Part shown: positions 1 to 13,500 of the stretch, piece by piece | Position numbering within the stretch: the stretch's first letter is position 1 | Layout of the letters: every line of letters begins with the position of its first letter | Origin: Oncomelania hupensis | Taxonomy: Eukaryota > Mollusca > Gastropoda > Littorinimorpha > Pomatiopsidae | Direction: 5' to 3' | Length of the DNA: 64,000 nt | Assembly: GCA_036898135.1 (NCBI GenBank) | Contig: CM072513.1 | Coordinates: forward strand, 78,975,963-79,039,962 | Position numbers and translations under genes: made by a program | The notes under the pieces: model-generated | Database searches by the model: none | What the model was told of the DNA's origin: nothing | The model's input: the letters and a program-made list of their open reading frames with translations, nothing else

Positions 1-8
1 TTAGAAAA

Positions 9-2345
9 ATGTTAAAAACTTTTCGGCGTACACTCTCTGCAGATGACCGATTTGCGTATTGTAAAACTAGACGGGAATACAAGAATATGTTGTTATGTAA
101 ACAAAAGAAACATAATACAACAGTGATTAATAATTTAATAGCAACTATTAACAGTCAACGGGATTTTTGGGACGCTGTACATAATAACTTACCTAAACAA
201 AATTGTGTACGTTATCAAATTACAGTAGAAAAATGGTTTGAACACTGTAAACGATTGTTAGAAAATGATGATGTACAAGTTGGTTTTGTAGATGAAAATC
301 AGGGTGTGTTTGATGATGAGAATATTGATGCTGCGTTAAATCGCCCAATTAGTGTAGAAGAGGTATTGCTTGCTCTGCGTTAAGTTAAAAGTGTAAAAAA
401 GCTGCAGGTCCTGACGGAATGATTGGCGAAATTTTGAAAAATGCTTCTGTATTTGTTGCACCATTCTTTGGACGCTTTTTTAATGTACTTTTTGATAATG
501 GCATTTATCCTGTGAACTGGACGGAATCGGTTATTTTGCCTCTGTATAAAAAAGGTGACGTAAACCCACCTGGGAATTATCGTGGCATATGTATAAGTGA
601 CGCTAGCAGTAAAGTTTCTGGTACAATAATTAATAGACGTCTACATGCCTGGGTAGAAGAAAATAACATAACGGGTGAATATCAAGCGGGTGGTAAAAAA
701 GGTTACTCAACTATCGATCACCTATATATACTACTCAAAATAATTGAAGGGCCACTCTCATATTTCATTTAGTTTATTTTTTGCTGCTATCAATAATATC
801 GCTTATATTGCTTATTTCAAAACTTATCCTGTACAGTAACATTCAATCCAAGTGGCCCTTGTATTATTTTGAGTAGTATACATAGCTTGCATGTGTGCAG
901 AAACAGTTCAAGTTGAATCGTAAACTATATGTGGCCTTTATCGATTTTGAAAAATGTTTCGACACTATTAATAGAAATTTACTATGGCCGGTGCTATTGA
1001 AGAATGGTATCAAGGGAAAACTGTGTGAGGAGCATGTATGCGAGTGTAAAAGCACGTGTCAGATGTGGTGCCAGACTTACAGATTATGTAAATTGTACTT
1101 TGGGGGTGAAACAGGGGGATATTTGCAGTCCTGTATTATTTTCTTTATTTATCAATGAATTGGCACTAGAGGCTATTAGGAATGGTAGACATGGTGTTAC
1201 ATGGTCTCTTGATGCTTTTGAATTATTCATACTTTTGTTAGCAGATAATGTGACTCTTTTATCTGATACTGTTATTGGATTACAAACTCAGCTAAATAAT
1301 TTATGTAGAACGGCCAGATCACTTTGTTTGAAGGTTAATTTGGACAAAAGTAACATTATTGTTTTCAGAAAAGGAGGATATTTGGGTGTGCGAGAGAGAT
1401 GGGTGTATGATGGAATTGTAATGCCAGTTGTGAATGCATACAAGTACTTGGGTATTTATTTTTCTACTAGGTTGAGTTTTGTTGCTGCATGTAGGGACAT
1501 TGCTAGTAAAGCTAAGAAAGCATTGTTATGTATTATTCAAAGGCTTCATATGTATAACTGTTCATCGTTTGATATTTATATGAACCGTTCTGATGCCCAA
1601 GTGCATCCAATTATGCAGTATGGCTCGGAAATACGGGGTTTAGATAAAGCTGAACAACATTGTAAAAATGTACATTTATATGCGTTGAAAAAACTTTTGT
1701 CTGTAGATTTACGAATGCCAAATGATCTTGTATATAACGAATTAAACAGGCATCCAATTACTATTAACTCTATTATAAATTGCATTCGATATTGGTTTAA
1801 GTTGTTAGAAATGGAGGATAATAGATTGCCGAAAAAAAGCGTATGTAATGTTACGTAATTTGGATGATAGAGGTAAATCTACATGGGTGATAATGTACGC
1901 TTGTGTTTGTATCAGTATGGTTTTAGTTTTGTGTGGCTGAATCAAGGTGTGGGAGAAGTGAAAGACTTTTTGCGTGTTCTTAAACAGCGGATGATTGATT
2001 GTAGGTGGCAAAACTGGGATGAACATGTAAATAACTGAGCGTTTTTGTATGTATAGGACATTTTGTGATTCTTTGCACAGTATTCCTCTGTATCTGAAAC
2101 TAGACATAGATAAACATTTAAAATTTATTATGACAGAGTTTCGCTTTGGTGTGTCAGATTTAGCAGTTCATCATTTTAGATATAAACAGCACACACCAAT
2201 TGACCTTATATGTCCTGTGTGCAAAAAATGTGAAGAAAATAAATTACACTTTATGTTTTGCTGTCCATTGTATAAAGATTTAAGAAAAATGTTTATCGCT
2301 GCTAAATTATATAAAAACCCTTGTCTTTTTCATCTATATATTTGA
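9..2345 (+). pseudogene. Reverse transcriptase pseudogene of the RTE-X-like LINE
   Basis: The coding remnants lie at 9-383, 419-760, 895-1000, 1004-1858 and 2049-2345. They are separated by stops and frameshifts, and by an inserted 150-bp palindromic element. The segments read in order as linker, RT fingers, palm, thumb and C-terminal zinc-like region. The endonuclease is absent, so the copy is either 5'-truncated or continues beyond the window. The RT palm has LADN where YADD is expected, so no activity is predicted. Confidence 0.75.
729..878. mobile_element. MITE with about 27-bp terminal inverted repeats and TA target site
   Basis: A 150-bp insertion has near-perfect inverted ends: ctactcaaaataat.gaagggccac at the left, and its reverse complement ending ttattttgagtag at the right. 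It is flanked by TA on both sides. It interrupts an RT reading frame that resumes beyond it. The TA target site and small size suggest a non-autonomous Tc1/mariner (IS630-type) element; the superfamily is inferred. The middle is AT-rich and non-coding. Confidence 0.8.
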
Positions 2346-2547
2346 TTATCATAAAAAATAATAGGACAGTAAGAAATTTATGTGTTTTTGTATCAAGCGT
2401 TTAAACAGCGTGAAATTTTCCTTTCATGATGAAATATTTTCTTTAACTTGTATGATTTCATTTATTGTCAATAAACAGCGGACCCCCTTGTTAGGGGCAC
2501 AGGCCTAAACAATAAATTGACATGTCTTTGGCATATCCAAATGTAAA

Positions 2548-2548
<1 letters not shown>

Positions 2549-2597
<49 letters not shown>
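2549..2597. repeat. Compound microsatellite (GTCT)n-(CT)n-(CA)n
   Basis: Simple repeats lie directly before the 47-bp minisatellite and may have seeded it. Confidence 0.95.
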
Positions 2598-2623
2598 GCC
2601 TGAAGAGATAGGATTTATTGCAT

Positions 2624-3764
2624 TCCCATCTCTTCAGACACGACATCTTTATCACTTGTGTAAACTCAAGTCCCATCTCTTCAGGCACGACATCTTTATC
2701 ACTTGTGTAAACTCAAGTCCCATCTCTTCAGGCGCGACATCTTTATCACTTGTGTAAACTCAAGTCCCATCTCTTCAGGCGCAACATCATTATCACTTGT
2801 GTAAACTCAAGTCCCATCTCTTCAGGTGCGACATCTTTATCACTTGTGTAAACTCAAGTCCCATCTCTTCAGGCGCAACATCATTATCACTTGTGTAAAC
2901 TCAAGTCCCATCTCTTCAGGAGCGACATCATTATCACTTGTGTAAACTCAAGTCCCATCTCTTCAGGAGCGACATCATTATCACTTGTGTAAACTCAAGT
3001 CCCATCTCTTCAGGAGCGACATCATTATCACTTGTGTAAACTCAAGTCCCATCTCTTCAGGTGCGACATCTTTATCACTTGTGTAAACTCAAGTCCCATC
3101 TCTTCAGGCACTACATCTTTATCACTTGTGTAAACTCAAGTCCCATCTCTTCAGGCACGACATCATTATCACTTGTGTAAACTCAAGTCCCATCTCTTCA
3201 GGTGCGACATCTTTATCACTTGTGTAAACTCAAGTCCCATCTCTTCAGGCACGACATCTTTATCACTTGTGTAAACTTTAGTCCCATCTCTTCAGGTGCG
3301 ACATCATTATCACTTGTGTTAACTTCATATCCCATCTCTTCATGGCAACATCTTTATTACTTGTGTAAACTCAAGTCCCATCTCTTCAGGCGCGACATCA
3401 TTATCACTTGTGTTAACTTCATATCCCATCTCTTCATGGCGACATCTTTATTACTTGTGTAAACTCAAGTCCCATCTCTTCAGGCGCGACATCTTTATCA
3501 CTTGTGTAAACTCAAGTCCCATCTCTTCAGGCACGACATCTTTATCACTTGTGTAAACTTCAAGTCCCATCTCTTCAGGCGCGACATCTTTATCACTTGT
3601 GTAAACTCAAGTCCCATCTCTTCAGGTGTGACATCATTATCACTTGTGTAAACTCAAGTCCCATCTCTTCAGGCATGACATCTTTATCACTTGTGTAAAC
3701 TCAAGTCCCATCTCTTCAGGTGCGACTTCATTATCACTTGTGTAAACTCAAGTCCCATCTCTTC
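2624..3764. repeat. 47-bp minisatellite, about 24 copies
   Basis: The unit reads tcccatctcttcaggcgcga, then a catctttatcacttgtgtaaactcaag remainder. Twenty-four full copies and one partial copy follow head to tail. Copies differ mainly at three places: the four bases after cttcagg, cttta versus catta, and aaactcaag versus taacttcatat. Two copies of the diverged form (cttcatggc) sit one unit apart, suggesting a higher-order two-unit duplication. The array runs straight into a LINE-type 3' tail (ccgctggacctaaagc). Confidence 0.97.
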
Positions 3765-3765
3765 C

Positions 3766-4342
3766 GCTGGACCTAAAGCAACAATTATGTAATGTAATGT
3801 AACTTTTCCGAGCCAAATCAGGACCGGACAACCCCTGATCCGCATAAAAGATCCGCTGAAACAACCCTAGTGGTAAAACTGAAAGCTCTCCACCAGCCAG
3901 TCACTTTACAAAAAAGACATCCCACGCAGGGGACGCTGAAGCTATACCCTAATTTATCGAACCACCGTTTACAAAAACAAAATAGAATACAAACATCATT
4001 ATAAATTATCAACAAAACACATACATATAAAATGCCTACATTGCTAAATAATAACATCATAGGACGCCCTAGTGACCACCTGGCAGAAAGCGTCCAATAT
4101 TCCCAAGCTGATCCAACAGACCTCACACACAAATAAGGAGTCTTGTCCCGGAAGAGTTTTCAAAAAAAAAGATAGGTGACTGGTCTAGCGAAGAAGAAGA
4201 CAGTATAGCAAATTGATAGAACACAGCAGGAATGAGAAAGAGCAAAATGAGAAAGTCAGCGACAGTGGGAATTTAAAGCACTAAATTTCCAGAAAGTGGG
4301 GATACTATTTATATTGAAACACCCGGCACCCCCACGAGGGGA
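3766..4342 (-). repeat. Dispersed ~570-bp repeat, copy A
   Basis: This is the first of three clear copies (with 6664-7227 and 14822-15380). Shared landmarks in order are cgagccaaatcaggacc, gatccgcataaaagatc, catcccacgcaggggacg, acaaaatagaatacaaac, ttgtcccggaagagtttt, actaaatttccagaa, and a G/C block such as ccccacgagggg. Read on the minus strand it ends with the same sequence as the 3' end of the Nimb-like LINE at 24726, including an extra (taatg)n tail. No tRNA-like head was seen. Confidence 0.85.
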
Positions 4343-4673
4343 TCGGTTAAGATTGCAAAATGCTAATATTTTGAAAATGTTTGTGGAGGCTTCATGAAGC
4401 TTCACTCCCAATTGTTTGTCAACATAAGAATACAGCCTATATATTATGCTCACATTATAAATGCATAATGTAAATACCAACATGATTAATGAACACTACA
4501 ATAGCTTAGTTTTAAGATGTGATTATATGACGTTAAATTGACCAGAGCATAATTAATACTAATTTAACAATAAGCTATCGTTCAACCCGTGGGCTTATTT
4601 CCCAGGGTTTGGTACGAACTATATTCACATATGAGCTTAACAATTCATATAACATAATATTATTGCGGGCGGG

Positions 4674-4721
4674 GAACTATTTATACTAAAAAAAAAATCC
4701 CGGTATCCCCACGGGGGGAGA
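4674..4721 (-). repeat. Fragment of the ~570-bp repeat (G/C block end)
   Basis: The segment aactatttatact then ccccacggggggag matches the far end of copies A to C. Only this end is present. Confidence 0.55.
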
Positions 4722-5735
4722 AAGGGAGGGAAGGGGTAGCCTGAATGGCCAAAGAATGGCCCAATATGTTTGTGTCGCATATAGTATACTATAAGAAATG
4801 TATATATAAATATAGTTTTTAAAAAATCACAAATATTCTTTACTGTGGATATTACGCAATGAAACTTTACAAATACAATACAATTAAGCCCATGTTGAAG
4901 TAATAATATGACGTAGGCCTAATAATGAAACAATAAACATATTGAGTATCCACGTTTGTAGATATAGTGTCTTGCGGATCGCTGATCCTCATAGTACACA
5001 TACAGGTCACATGTTCACAAAAAAGTAAAGACGGGCACACTTAATTCGTGGTTTGATGTTAACAAATTGCAAAATCGCTTAAACTTTTTAGGCCAAATTT
5101 CTGTTTACATTCAAGCGATACATACCTATCAACTTTCTACAAAACCAAAATCGACCACTGAGAGTAATAAAACAACTGCAGCTTACAACTTTTATAATAA
5201 AAGGTGACTGTTAGAAACAACTAGAAATAAAATGGAAAATCAGATTGAAATCTATCACAAATTCTCGATAAACGAAATAAAAACAACTAATAAGTCTATC
5301 ATTATTTTTAAAAGTTATCAGTAGTTGTATATCCACCTCTGTTTCGCATTTCCATTAAATATTGCCTGCATAAAGCGAATACGCATGTAGAATGACGGCC
5401 ACAAATAACACCTCATACACTAACAATAAAATGCACCTCCTAGGCTAACTATACAGTTTTGCAGACTTCTAGGACTGCTGTTTGTGTCTTGCAATGTTTT
5501 AGTCATTTGGCTGACTCATTTCGTCACAATCTTTAAAAGAAATAGGTTTTACAGTGCATTACCACCTATAAAGGAAAATCATGAGCAAAATTCACAACAC
5601 TGTTTTCAACAATATTCGTGGTTTAAACGTTTAGATGCAATAGTTTCTTAGTCTGAAACCACCATTTAGACTCAAACAGGAGGCGGGGTTTACGAGTCTT
5701 GTTTGTAGGGAGGAGAGGGGTAACCAGTTCATCTT
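4722..5735. other. AT-rich stretch downstream of the CUB gene
   Basis: No coding region or recognisable repeat was seen. It should hold the 3' UTR of the CUB-domain gene, which ends at 5736 on the minus strand, but no convincing minus-strand AATAAA was found. Confidence 0.5.
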
Positions 5736-6559
5736 CTAACCTGACACAGGGGGAGGGGTTTCAGAGCCTTGAGACGACGGAGGGGCAGGGTTATTGGGTA
5801 AGGGTGGTAAGGGTAATAAGGGAGGTAAGGCAGCAACAGGAAGGCCCGATGTCAAGGGACCAGAGAGAGGAGCTGGATTGTCAGAAACCACAGCGAACAT
5901 GGGTGGGGCAGGGCCTCGGATATGGGCCGGACATGGGACTGACACATGCGCCACTTGTAAAGGGGCGGGAACAGAAGGCGGCACAACATGCAAAGGTACA
6001 GAGGTGTGGGCTGTGCTAGTTGGAGGTGCCAGGGACATAGGGGGCAGGCGACCTGTGGAGGGCGGGTGAGACAGCATCATGGCTTCAGAATAAGTGGGAG
6101 GCGGGGGGACGGCACCGTAAACATTCCCTCCGTAAAATCCATACGGCCCTCCTCCTAAGCCTTGTCCGTGACGAGTGGCGGAGTAAGCCGGCGGAGCTTC
6201 CCCGCAGGGGGAGAAAGCCATGTTGGCCACGCCTCCCCCACTGTAAAGAGGCGGCGCTGAGGGATAGGTGGACGGGGTCACCATAAAGACGGCGTTGTTA
6301 TTTTGATAGATAGTCGGCGTATGGGGCGGGACTTGCGAAGTGGGCGGGGCGTGTGGTGGGTAGGTATATTGTGGCGGCTGACGATTGGCGTAGGCTGCAC
6401 GGCTGTAGTAGTATTTGCACAGGGCGCAGAACAGGAAGAGGAGGATGAAGCCGGCAGTCAGGCCGCCGATCAGCGCCGCCGAGTTGATGTGCTGCGTCCA
6501 GTAACTGGCGCTGCTGTCGTCCGTGTCTGTTGTCGTGGACACACTATAGGTCGTGAACG
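5736..6559 (-). CDS. CUB gene exon 5 (stalk, TM helix, PY tail, stop)
   Basis: The acceptor is gattgcag before 6559. Two bases complete the codon begun in exon 4, then the frame runs open for 274 codons to a TAG at 5738-5736. It encodes TTTDTDD stalk residues, the AALIGGLTAGFILLFLFCAL helix and all PPxY motifs. G+C content is clearly higher than in the flanks. Long open frames on the opposite strand here are shadows. Confidence 0.88.
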
Positions 6560-9500
6560 CTGCAATCAGTCAATAAAACAACGGTACGTTAAGAAATTTA
6601 ATTGTTTAAATGAAAAGGTTAGTCAGGTAATATAATTGTATTTAGATAGTTATTCATTGCTTACAGGGTCCAGCGGGCTGCAAAATGCTGAATCAGGACC
6701 ACACAATCAAGATCACAACTTGGCTGAAAGAGGACACCCCTGATCCGCATAAAAGATCCGCTGAAACAACCCCAGTGGCAATACTGAAGGCACTCCATCA
6801 GTCGGTCACTTTACAATAAAGGCATCCCACGCAGGGGACGCGAACCCCCGTTGACAAAAACAAAATAGAATACAAACATCATTATAAAATATCAACAAAA
6901 CACATACATATAAAATGCCTACATTGCTAAATAATAATATCATAGGAAGAAGCCCTAGTGACCATTTCGCAGAAAGGGTCCAATATTCCCAAGCTGATAC
7001 AACAGACATCACACACAAATGAGGAGTATTGTCCCGGAAGAGTTTTCAAGAAAAAAGGTAAGTTACTGTTCAAGCGAAGAGGAAGATAGTACAGTAGATT
7101 GATAGAACAGAGTACGACTGAGAAAGAACAAATGAGAAAGACAGCGACAGTGGGAATTTAAAGCACTAAATTTCCAGAAAGTGGGGATAATATTTATACT
7201 GAAACCCCAGTCATCCCCACAAGGGGAAATATAATAAATTGTATGTGCCGAACCGAAAACCTTTTACGACATGTATCACTGACTACTTCTACTACCACCA
7301 CTGCTGCTGCAACAATTATTATTACTCGTTCTACCCAAATCTACGCAACAGAGTATTTGGTCACTAACACCACTCACATTTACTCATTTGGATGAAATCA
7401 TAATAAACCGAGCTTGTGCACGCAAGCATTCCATCGCCCGGACTTTAAAAGATCACGACACTCATGTCGTAGACGGGTGAGTGCCAGTTACACCCTGCAA
7501 TCATTGTAGTTATCTTCCCTCTCCCACCCATACAAGCGCCTGTGCTCTCACCCTACCCCTGGTCAGCCGGGATTGTGGTCAGCTATTTGGGTCGTTGGGC
7601 GATGCGCCTAAGGCACGAGTTAGATCCTGTATCGCGCTATAGGAGAACAATAAATACGTCAATGATCAGCCTCCCAAGACGTGTAGCTGCAGCAAATTTG
7701 CGCACAGGGATAATACGTCTCAGACCACTGAGCCACACCAACACCCACCACTAATACTATTAACACGACTCTTACTGCTATTATGCTGCTACAACTTCTT
7801 CTCACCATCTTCCGGCTATGACTGTGAAACAGAGATGGGGCTAATAAGTATTACTCAACGCTAGTATTACTTAACCTAACGCCCAAACGGTAGAGGTGAC
7901 TCACTATATTCCTACTAATCCCGTTGCTAGTTTGCACTACAGTGGGTGTGTAGCATTACTACAGTGTGTGCACAAGCACTACTAATCGTATTGCTCCAAT
8001 GCTCAGTGGCACACTTACGCCAAATGGTTGTGGTGCTGAAGGGCACTTGCGACCTTCGCACTGCGGTGAACTCGAGGTGAAAACCTTGCTTGCTGATGCT
8101 GCTGTCAGACTTGAATGTGATCACCACGTTGGTGCCGCTGCTGTAGAAGTCCTGCTGGTGGTCGTCACAAAATGGCGTGCCCGACAACGGTGCGTAGCTT
8201 GTAGTATCTAAACAAGTATACGATCAAGGTTACAGGTGACGGCCATACAATATATCTTAGACAATTAAAATACAGGGTAGAAAAAAGAAACTCCCTATTT
8301 AAAACTGCATATAGTTCGTAAACACTAAGGCGACATGGGGAAGTGAAATATTGTATAAAGTGTCATTGCAGAAAATGTCCTCCAGTTTTTGTTTTAACAA
8401 GTTATTACAGGAAATTCGGGGTGTCTTGATTTCCGTGAAGAGAGAGAGAAAAAAAGCGTCATTGCTTTCTAAATTTAAAAAAAACACACAGCATGCCAGC
8501 CTGGACTAATTAGGAGTATCTACCTCACAAAAATAACAAATAAATAAATACAAATAAATTCACTCACAACCGTCGTGGATGGTGACGCCGTCGAATCGAC
8601 AGCCCTCGGATTCCTCCATTTCAATCAAGTTAATGTGCACGTGCACCACGTAACCTGCGTCCGCTGTGATCCGCCACTCACAGTCAGAATTACTGCATCA
8701 CGCAATACACACAACATTAGCAGATTAGCCTACGTAACCTATCGGACAATTGTTTACACACTATTTATAACGACAAAACATACGAAGACTGTTCCTAACT
8801 AGATTATTTATGAGACATGACAAAACAGACTAAACCATAACAGTCTATATACCACTGTGTGGCTGTTCCAGGTACAGTGAATTATCGCAGGGACAATTTA
8901 CAACTGATTACATTTACAATTACATAACATACCCCACTCCCTCCCCACACACTCATACGCACGTAACTTACTTGGGGTAGTCATCTGGGTACTGGGGAGA
9001 AAAGATGTCGGAGTAGTACGGTGCTACGGCTTGCAGACGAAGAGGTCTAATGTAATCAGTGCGACACTGTGCGTCACTGCCTGCAAACGTCAAAGAACAT
9101 AATACAGTGATCATTTTCACAGGATGATACAGACCTATAATAAAACTAAATACACTGGATGTGCGCTTTTCTCACATCACCAAGCAGGCTCAAAGGGCGG
9201 CGATCTGTACCAACATAAACGCTCCCATGTCTCATCCACTCACTCACGCACGCACGCACAAACACACATCTATCACTCAGACATTTGGTGTAAAGGCATG
9301 GAGATCTCGCTTGCAGTTTAAAGGCGATAGCTATTAAATCATAATGGGGAGCAGACGGGGTAGGAGTTAGTAAGGGGCGGAAGAACCCGAAGTGAATGAC
9401 TACCCAGAAAACCCCCAGTGACCTGAAACTCTCATAATTGCGGGTCAGACCAGTGAACAAGGTCATGTTCCTATGAAGTTTAATCAAAATTGGTTAAGTA

Positions 9501-10446
9501 TAGTTCTTGAGATTGGGCGTTCAACGGAACGACCGACAAGCTGACCAAAAGACCGACCGACTGGCTTTTGGCTCGTTCCAATTCCCTACTATGTCAAAGT
9601 ATTTCCTGATAAGTCTGCAAATTAAAGATAGGGTCCGAGGAAACGGCATTGTCACCACAATAAAACATGACCAAAGGGTGTGTTGATCTGACAAAAATCA
9701 AACCCATCAATGAGTGTCTATGTAGACAGCAAGACAAAATCCCTCGCCACACCACCCAACATTTTAATGATTATCTTATGTGTGAGGCGTCATCTTCTTC
9801 CGTTGCCAGTGACAACACAGCTGCAAAGTAAACTCAGAAATCCATGAATATTGACCATACTAGTTTTCATGCTTCTGCTGCTGCTGCTATTGATGTTTCT
9901 GCTGCTGCTGCTTTTCTTGCCAATATCTACATTACAGTCCATCCAGAGAACAAACCGTTAAGGAAGCTTTTGTTTGCAGTGTACGGTATACGACGCAGGC
10001 TATATGCTATCTGGCGATAGATGTTTCCAAGGCTTTAAACGTCTTCTGGTAGATTTCTGAAATTGTAATCCTGATACTGCAGTAAAATTTGTAGGATACA
10101 ATATTAGGTCTTTGTTATTATCTGCCAGCTACGATCGCTGGCTGTCGAAACGTCAAGTAAGACAAACCAGGAAGCCAAATGAAGACGATGCAAATGATCA
10201 TTTGGAGAAACACAGATATTGCAGTCACGCAGACGGACAGTCACTTGAAAATACTTTTTTGTGCTAAAACCCTACCCGAAACAGATACGAAATTTAGCGT
10301 ACAAACAGTACAAGTACAACAACAATATTGTTAACATAGCAAAGAAATATCTTAGAACACCAGAACCGATAGAGAAAAAAAAACTACTTCAAAACTAAAA
10401 CAAAAACATAATCATGCTTCACAGAAAGAGAGAGGGAGAGAGAGAC

Positions 10447-10507
<61 letters not shown>

Positions 10508-13500
10508 AGGAAAAGATAGAGAGAGGGGGAGAGGGACAGAAAGAGAGAGAGAGAGCGAGAGACAGACAGACAGAGAGAGAAAGAGAGAGAACAAAAGCTC
10601 GTGATAATAAATGGCAAAGGAGTAAATATAGCTACATATAAACACCCTATACCTCATTCCAAGTACAACGAAGGATAACACTAACAACAATTTAGGTTGT
10701 GTAATTACAAATAGTGTATTTTCCGAGGCCTCCATTGTCACCATAATTAATCATGGTCACATGCTGTATTGATATTACAACTGTGGTAGCGACCATCCCA
10801 TAATATTAATCTGCAGTGAAATGATGACAAAATAAAGTAAGACCATATCAGTCCAAAAATGACATCTTAAAATTTCTCGTAAAGGACAAACGAAATCTGA
10901 TTTTGTCGCAAAAAACGGGATCATTACATTTTCATAGAGATTTATACAATCTCATACATTCTTCTTTAGTATAAATTTTAAAAGTCAATCGCCTTTCGTT
11001 TGCCAAACCCATAGGTGAAAGGCAAGTAAGTCGATTATCTTAAAGCGACACAATTCGAAGGCTTTGTTTACTTTTGGCGAAAATGAGTTGTGCCTAAAAT
11101 CCGCACTGTTTTTACATATAACAATTATAAAGTGGCCTTTTGTTGCTCAAACTAAACCGCAAAAGTTTTATTTTTTTTAAATTCCTGTTCTGACAGATTG
11201 GAGTGCTTTTCCATGTTCTACGGTACACCAATGCGCTCTACGATCAACTAGATGATGCTTTTGGCGCTAGCAAAGTAGCTATAACGGTTAACAGGCAGAC
11301 ACACTACGAAATATATTGATTTTAAAATAATTATACTCTGGAAAGAGATGGTTTTTGTTGCAAGCTAATTTTTTTTCCAATGGGACAACATTAAACGGAT
11401 GATTACCAAAAACATTTGATAATTTACAGAGAAATGTGCTTTTTGATATAAATTATTAAGCAGTCGTATCTCAGGTAAAGTGTTAACGGTAATAATCTGC
11501 CAAAAAAAGTAAGTCTTGTGTCAGGACTCAGAATGGGGTGTCTGCTTTTTAAAAATATAGTTCTGGAGCGAGACAAGGAGTGAATTTATCACCGGTGTAA
11601 TTTTGTCTGTTTTTGAATGATCTAAAATCAGTCTTGGCCCAAAATGTCAATGGTTTACTTTTGCCGCAAAACGTACCCCCCAAATGTCAACTTTTCTGAT
11701 ACTGAGCAGTACTTCCATTTGTTTTTGTTATTGTATGCGGATGATACTTTCATTCTGTCTGAAACAACAGAAGATATGCAGCAGGCCTTGGATGCTTTGA
11801 ATTTATACTGTAATAAATTTGGTCTTTGCATAAATATTGCAATAACAACAGTTACGGTATTTTCCCGGGGTAAAATTAGACGACTGCCAATTTTTAAATT
11901 TAAAGGAGACGTAATTGAGATTGTTTGGTAATACATATATTTAAGTATTCTTTTTAATTATAATAAATTTGATGAACAACGAAAGCCCATAGTTTGTCAG
12001 CTGAAAGAGCAGTGTATGCACTTCTAAAGAAGTATGGGCGTATGGTGGTTTGGAAATATGTGATAAATTAAAATTGAGATTCTTGAAAATGACTTTACAT
12101 GTAAAGCCCAGTACATCAACTTGTATGGTACTTGGCAATATGGGTTGTTTTCCAGTTCCTATTGATGCAAAATGTAGACTACTTTGCTTTTGGTATAAGT
12201 TATGAATAGACTGTAATAATAACTCTGCTAAAATATCTGCACTTCTGTTTCGACTTTGCTTCTTGATTATGTCCTGGTTGACTGCCGTACCTTCTCGAGG
12301 AATCTTGGTTTGTCCTTCATATGGACTAACGGCTGTAAATATTCTCTGCCTTATTTTTAAAAAAAAAGTTAAAAAAAAGCTCGTTAAGCAACGCTTGAAA
12401 GAACAGTTTCTATAATCCTGGCAGCAAAGTGTTAATGAAAATAGCATCTGTATTACATATATGATTTTTAAAGATTAGTTTTGTTTCGAAAACTATCTAC
12501 TTTATTTGTCACCTTTTCTTTGGAGAATTTTTTTGAAATTCAGGCTTAGCTGTCACAAATTACCCATTCAATCACAAAGATACATTAATATACCAAGAGA
12601 TGAACGGTTGTGCACTGTATGTGATCTGGATGAAATTGGTGACGAATTTCACTATTTATTTTCATGCAAAAATGCTGTGCATGTACAGAACAGAACTCCC
12701 CTTCTACCAAAATAATTCTGGAATCATCAGAACGTTTTTAAATTTCATCAGTTGATGAATACTAAATCAAAGAACAGATTGTTGAATTTATGCCGATTTA
12801 TTGGAGTTGTATCGTCATTCATTATATTAAATGTGCTGCTTTATGCATCTCCTAATCGTCTGATCTATACCTATGATTCAGATGGAGTTGCATGCTTGCG
12901 TTATTTTTTAATTTATTACTTATTGCATCATCATGATAAGCCATCAGGGTTGCTGAGGACAGAGAAAGATGGAATACGCTGGTTAAACGATCACCTGTGG
13001 TGCCCCCACGACCTCCGAGTTAAGGAGTAGGATAGGACTTATTGTATGATATTGTATTGTGTGACTTTTTTCCCATCTTATCTAGCACTGAGCTACGATA
13101 GCCCAATAGTCAACAACCAAGAAGAGGAGACCCCTTAACCACTCCTCAACGAATCAGCTAAGTGCAAGAAGAAACACACTAACACTGATCTAGAAGGACT
13201 GTGCGGTAGTCCACTCTCCTGAGAACAAACATTAGGCCAACCAGAACAAATAGCCCAATGATGAGACAGTAGCAAATATCAAGAACAGTAGCAGCATAGA
13301 CCCATCAAGGAACGAACTATTCGAGGTAAGGAGGTAAATTTGGACAATTAAGTTAATAGAGTGTTTAGAGAATTATGTATAGAGTAGAGTAAATAAATGT
13401 GTGATATTTACTGTTAACAAGTGGCTGGACTACCTATGTTTCATAGCCGTGCGAGAGCTAGAGTGTCAGTGAATCTTTTACCATTTTCTCCCTATCTCTA

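Larger units (their letters stand above)
1..2510 (+). mobile_element. RTE-X-like non-LTR retrotransposon, 3' two-thirds, decayed
   Basis: This is a degenerate LINE that runs in from the left edge. Broken reading frames encode a linker region, then reverse transcriptase finger and palm motifs (AAGPDG near 400, GNYRGI near 580, YVAFIDFEKCFD near 930, GVKQGDICSPVLF near 1110). The usual catalytic YADD box has decayed to LADN near 1240. A C-terminal Cys-His region follows (CPVCKKCEENKLHFMFCC near 2215). The 3' end has a short hairpin (ccccttgttagggg) and an aataaa near 2505. A small MITE splits the frame at about 730-877, and several stops and frameshifts show the copy is dead. The RTE-X assignment rests on remembered family style; the non-LTR RT assignment is secure. 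Confidence 0.8.

Noticed and set aside
2624..3764. CRISPR-like array or coding repeat
   Set aside because: The whole 47-bp unit repeats without unique spacers, and open frames through it break. It is a minisatellite in a eukaryotic genome.
5699..6635. Plus-strand genes over the CUB gene's last exon
   Set aside because: Open frames are G-rich shadows of the proline-rich minus-strand exon.
10384..10744. Coding regions in Ser/Leu or Arg/Glu-rich frames
   Set aside because: Translations of (GA)n or (CT)n microsatellites; the same applies at 20309-20742, 40002-40745, 47473-47772, 56132-56454 and 61978-62429.
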